This document shows positions 61,439 to 64,000 of a stretch of DNA of 64,000 nucleotides, piece by piece; the stretch's first letter is position 1; each line of letters starts with the position of its first letter. The DNA comes from Pseudomonas sp. Fl4BN1. GTDB taxonomy: Bacteria > Pseudomonadota > Gammaproteobacteria > Pseudomonadales > Pseudomonadaceae. Where the stretch lies: assembly GCF_009908285.1 (NCBI RefSeq), contig NZ_JAAARM010000001.1, positions 1 to 64,000 of the forward strand. Reading direction: 5' to 3'. The position numbers were made by a program, and so were the translations under genes. The notes under the pieces are model-generated. The model had not been told where the DNA came from and made no database searches. It worked only from the letters and a program-made list of their open reading frames with translations.

Positions 61439-62443
61439 TCAACGCATCCCGTCCCTGAACTGCCCCGGGGTCAGCCCGGTCCAGCGTTTGAACGCTCGGC
61501 TGAAGCTGCTGGCGTCGGCAAAGCCGAGCAGGTAGCTGATTTCGCTCAGGGAACATTCCAGATCTTGCAGGTGCAGCAGGGCGAGGTTCTCCCGGCATTC
61601 GTTGAGCAGGGTGTCGAAGCGCGTGCCTTCATCCGCCAAGTGCCGCTGCAGGCTGCGCAAACTCAGGTTCAGGCTCTGGGCAACCCGTTCGGCAGAGGGC
61701 TCGCCCTCCGGCAGTTGGGCTTCAATCACCCCGCGCACCTTGCGCTCCCAGGTCAGGGGCCGCAGTTGCGCCAGGGTACGCTTGAGCACCGCTTCGTTGT
61801 GTTCCGCCAGCTCCGGGTTGGCGTCGTCCAGGTGGCTGTCGAAATCGTGCAGGCCGAACTCCAGGCAGTCGTCGGCGGCGTCGAATTGCACCGGGCAGCG
61901 AAACACCTTGTGCCACTGGCTCGGGTCTTGTGGTGCCGGGCGCCGCAGTTGCACCGCCAGTGGCGCATAGTCGCGGCCCAGGCGATTGCGGCAGGTGCGC
62001 ACATAGATCGCGGCAAACGCGTCGATGGCCTCGAACGCCGGCTGTGGCGAACCTGGCGGCACCTTGAGGAAGAACCGATAGCGATCCGTCTCTCGAGTCA
62101 GGGCCAGTTCCAGGGCGTCGCTGACCACTTGGTGATAGCGCACGATGCGCTCGAACACTTCCCGCAGGCTGCCGCTGGCCACCAGGGCGTAGCCCAGGGC
62201 ATGGAAGGTGGTGGGGCTGACAAAGCGCGACACCCGCAAGCCAATGGCCGGATCGCCGCTCGCCTGTACCGCCAGGTGCCACAGGCGGGTAGTGGCCGAC
62301 AGCGGATAGCGGGCGTTGGGGTCGTCCATCAATTGCGGGTCGAGCCCGGCTTCACGGCACAGCGCGCCGCTGTCGAGGTCGAGGGCATCCAGTTGTTTGC
62401 GCAAGGCGCGGGTCCAACTGGCGAGGGAAGTGGCTTCAGTCAT
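61439..62443 (-). CDS. AraC family regulator
   Basis: A 334-residue protein. The N-terminal 200 residues resemble the AraC-type ligand domain found with fatty-acid genes (LDSGALCREAGLDPQLMDDP, GLRVSRFVSPTTFHALGYAL), and the C-terminus has two helix-turn-helix units (AERVAQSLNLSLRSLQRHLA, LSEISYLLGFADASSFSRAF, KRWTGLTPGQFR). It is divergent from the desaturase gene at 62544, with only 100 bases between, which suggests it controls that gene and perhaps senses a fatty acid. Confidence 0.9.
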   Translation of the reverse strand: MTEATSLASWTRALRKQLDALDLDSGALCREAGLDPQLMDDPNARYPLSATTRLWHLAVQASGDPAIGLRVSRFVSPTTFHALGYALVASGSLREVFERIVRYHQVVSDALELALTRETDRYRFFLKVPPGSPQPAFEAIDAFAAIYVRTCRNRLGRDYAPLAVQLRRPAPQDPSQWHKVFRCPVQFDAADDCLEFGLHDFDSHLDDANPELAEHNEAVLKRTLAQLRPLTWERKVRGVIEAQLPEGEPSAERVAQSLNLSLRSLQRHLADEGTRFDTLLNECRENLALLHLQDLECSLSEISYLLGFADASSFSRAFKRWTGLTPGQFRDGMR

Positions 62444-62543
62444 GCGATTTGGCGCGTCCGGTCAACAGGTTGGCGTTTACGGCTAGCGCCCGGAGCCAGG
62501 GCTCGGGGCAGGATGCACAGATCACTGAACAGAGGATGGAATC

Positions 62544-63617
62544 ATGCAAGGTACTTGCGCAAGCCCCGAGGAGATGAATACACAGCAACGCGCCGCGCAT
62601 GTTCGCCAAGTGGTGCTGGCCCGGGGCGATGAATTGCGCAGACGCTACCCGTTACTAAAGCACCAGGATGCCCTGGGCGCAGGAATTCTGGCCTTCGCCC
62701 TGGCCGCGATGGTCGGATCGGCAGTGCTCTACATCGAGGGTTACCTGGCCTGGTGGGGGTGTCTGCTGCTCAATGCGTTCTTCGCCTCGCTGACCCACGA
62801 GCTGGAGCACGACCTGATCCACAGCCAGTATTTTCGCAAGCGGCGGTTGCCCCACAATCTGATGCTGGCATTGGTCTGGCTGGCGCGGCCGAGCACCATC
62901 AACCCCTGGATACGGCGCCATCTTCACCTCAATCACCACAAAGTCTCGGGCAGTGAGGCCGATATCGAAGAGCGGGCCATCACCAATGGCGAACCCTGGG
63001 GCTTCACCCGGCTGCTGATGGTGGGCGACAACATGATGGCGGCCTTGATCCGCCTGCTGCGCGCGCCAGGCGCCAGGCGCAAGCTGGGCATCCTCGTGCG
63101 CACCCTGGCCGTGTACGCGCCGCTGGCCCTGCTGCACTGGGGCGCCTGGTATGTATTCCTGGGCTTTCACGGGGCCAACGGCGTTGCCGCCCTGCTGGGG
63201 AGTCCGATCCCGTGGTCCCAGGACACCCTGTGGCTGATGCACCTGATCGACATCGCGGTGGTGGTGATCATCGGCCCCAACGTGCTGCGCACCTTCTGCC
63301 TGCACTTTGTCAGTTCCAACATGCACTACTACGGCGATATCGAGCCGGGCAACGTGGTCCAGCAGACCCAGGTGCTCAACCCCTGGTGGCTGTGGCCGTT
63401 GCAGGCCTTCTGCTGCAATTTCGGCAGCACCCACGGCATCCACCATTTCGTGGTCAAGGAGCCCTTCTACATTCGCCAGATGACGGCGCCGGTGGCGCAC
63501 AGGGTGATGGCTGAGATGGGGGTGCGTTTCAACGACTTCGGCACCTTTGCCCGGGCCAATCGGTTTCATCCCGTGGAGCAGGCGCAGGAGGATGCAGGCG
63601 CTGGTGTGCGGGCCTAA
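62544..63617 (+). CDS. Membrane fatty-acid desaturase
   Basis: A 357-residue protein. The three histidine boxes are HELEHD (near 87), HLHLNHH (near 127) and HGIHHF (near 300), with four or more membrane helices between them. It belongs to the general fatty-acid desaturase/hydroxylase family and differs clearly from desA at 44686. The start ATG at 62544 follows GAGGATGGAATC. The divergent AraC gene likely regulates it. The substrate and double-bond position cannot be told from sequence. Confidence 0.9.
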   Translation: MQGTCASPEEMNTQQRAAHVRQVVLARGDELRRRYPLLKHQDALGAGILAFALAAMVGSAVLYIEGYLAWWGCLLLNAFFASLTHELEHDLIHSQYFRKRRLPHNLMLALVWLARPSTINPWIRRHLHLNHHKVSGSEADIEERAITNGEPWGFTRLLMVGDNMMAALIRLLRAPGARRKLGILVRTLAVYAPLALLHWGAWYVFLGFHGANGVAALLGSPIPWSQDTLWLMHLIDIAVVVIIGPNVLRTFCLHFVSSNMHYYGDIEPGNVVQQTQVLNPWWLWPLQAFCCNFGSTHGIHHFVVKEPFYIRQMTAPVAHRVMAEMGVRFNDFGTFARANRFHPVEQAQEDAGAGVRA

Positions 63618-63621
63618 GCCT

Positions 63622-63703
63622 GTAGGAGCCGGCTTGCCGGCGAAAGGGCCCTGGCGTCTTGCATCGCCCCGGAGGACGCCTTCGCTGGCAAGCCAGCTCC
63701 TAC
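63622..63703. repeat. REP pair (inverted) after the desaturase gene
   Basis: GTAGGAGCCGGCTTGCCGGC and GCTGGCAAGCCAGCTCCTAC, inverted, between two convergent genes. Confidence 0.92.
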
Positions 63704-63745
63704 ACGTGCAGCGGCCGGTTCATGAGCGGGCCAGCGTTTGTGCTG

Positions 63746-64000
<255 letters not shown>

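Overview
The window is chromosomal DNA from a Pseudomonas, most likely the P. fluorescens group. The reasons are high GC content, fluorescent-pseudomonad REP palindromes with GTAGGAGC/GCTCCTAC ends, gabD-gabT, and a block desA / GGDEF-EAL protein / oscA / sbp / cysT / cysW / cysA that, as far as I recall, has the same order as PA0286-PA0280 in P. aeruginosa. Strain or species cannot be fixed from the sequence alone.

Left part (1-27 kb) is largely accessory. It opens with the end of a TpsB transporter and a complete 4352-residue TpsA/CdiA-like adhesin-toxin. Its variable C-terminus and three following genes (TPR, zinc-ribbon, SUKH) are markedly AT-rich. Then come a DUF4291 gene, a small gene with an RNA-like cloverleaf leader, a BrnT/BrnA toxin-antitoxin pair, a PEBP protein, a VWA lipoprotein / ECF sigma / membrane-anchored protein operon, an acidic Ser-Glu-Asp repeat microprotein, two zinc-ribbon membrane proteins, an unidentified gene pair, a deletion scar joining an OprB and a LysR remnant, an AlbA/ATPase-type regulator with a 12-bp tandem repeat, two small genes and tRNA-Arg(CCG).

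Middle part (27-42 kb): a sigma factor followed by five small genes, at least three with the RebB 'killing trait' sequence, looks like an R-body (refractile ribbon) locus. Next is gabDT for 4-aminobutyrate use. Facing it is a six-gene minus-strand operon, TonB receptor - PLP decarboxylase - SbnB-like - MATE - HisC-like aminotransferase - SbnA-like, with a Fur-box-like site ahead of it. This looks like a metallophore pathway based on 2,3-diaminopropionate but has no NIS or NRPS synthetase in the window. The R-body locus and this operon are the two best candidates for interesting or under-described systems.

Right part (42-64 kb) is mostly core: a receiver-HDOD protein, a PAS-GGDEF diguanylate cyclase, desA, a GGDEF-EAL protein, the sulfate-uptake cluster, a three-gene flavin dehydrogenase complex (cytochrome c, small subunit, GMC subunit with an iron-sulfur-type Cys pattern and a LecA-like C-terminal domain), a DUF962 protein, a Crp/Fnr regulator whose tail is made of a REP element, a periplasmic hydroxyisourate hydrolase and GlcG/HbpS-like protein divergent from a two-component system with an HprR/CusR-type palindrome between them, an AraC regulator divergent from a fatty-acid desaturase, and the C-terminus of a sulfatase running off the right edge.
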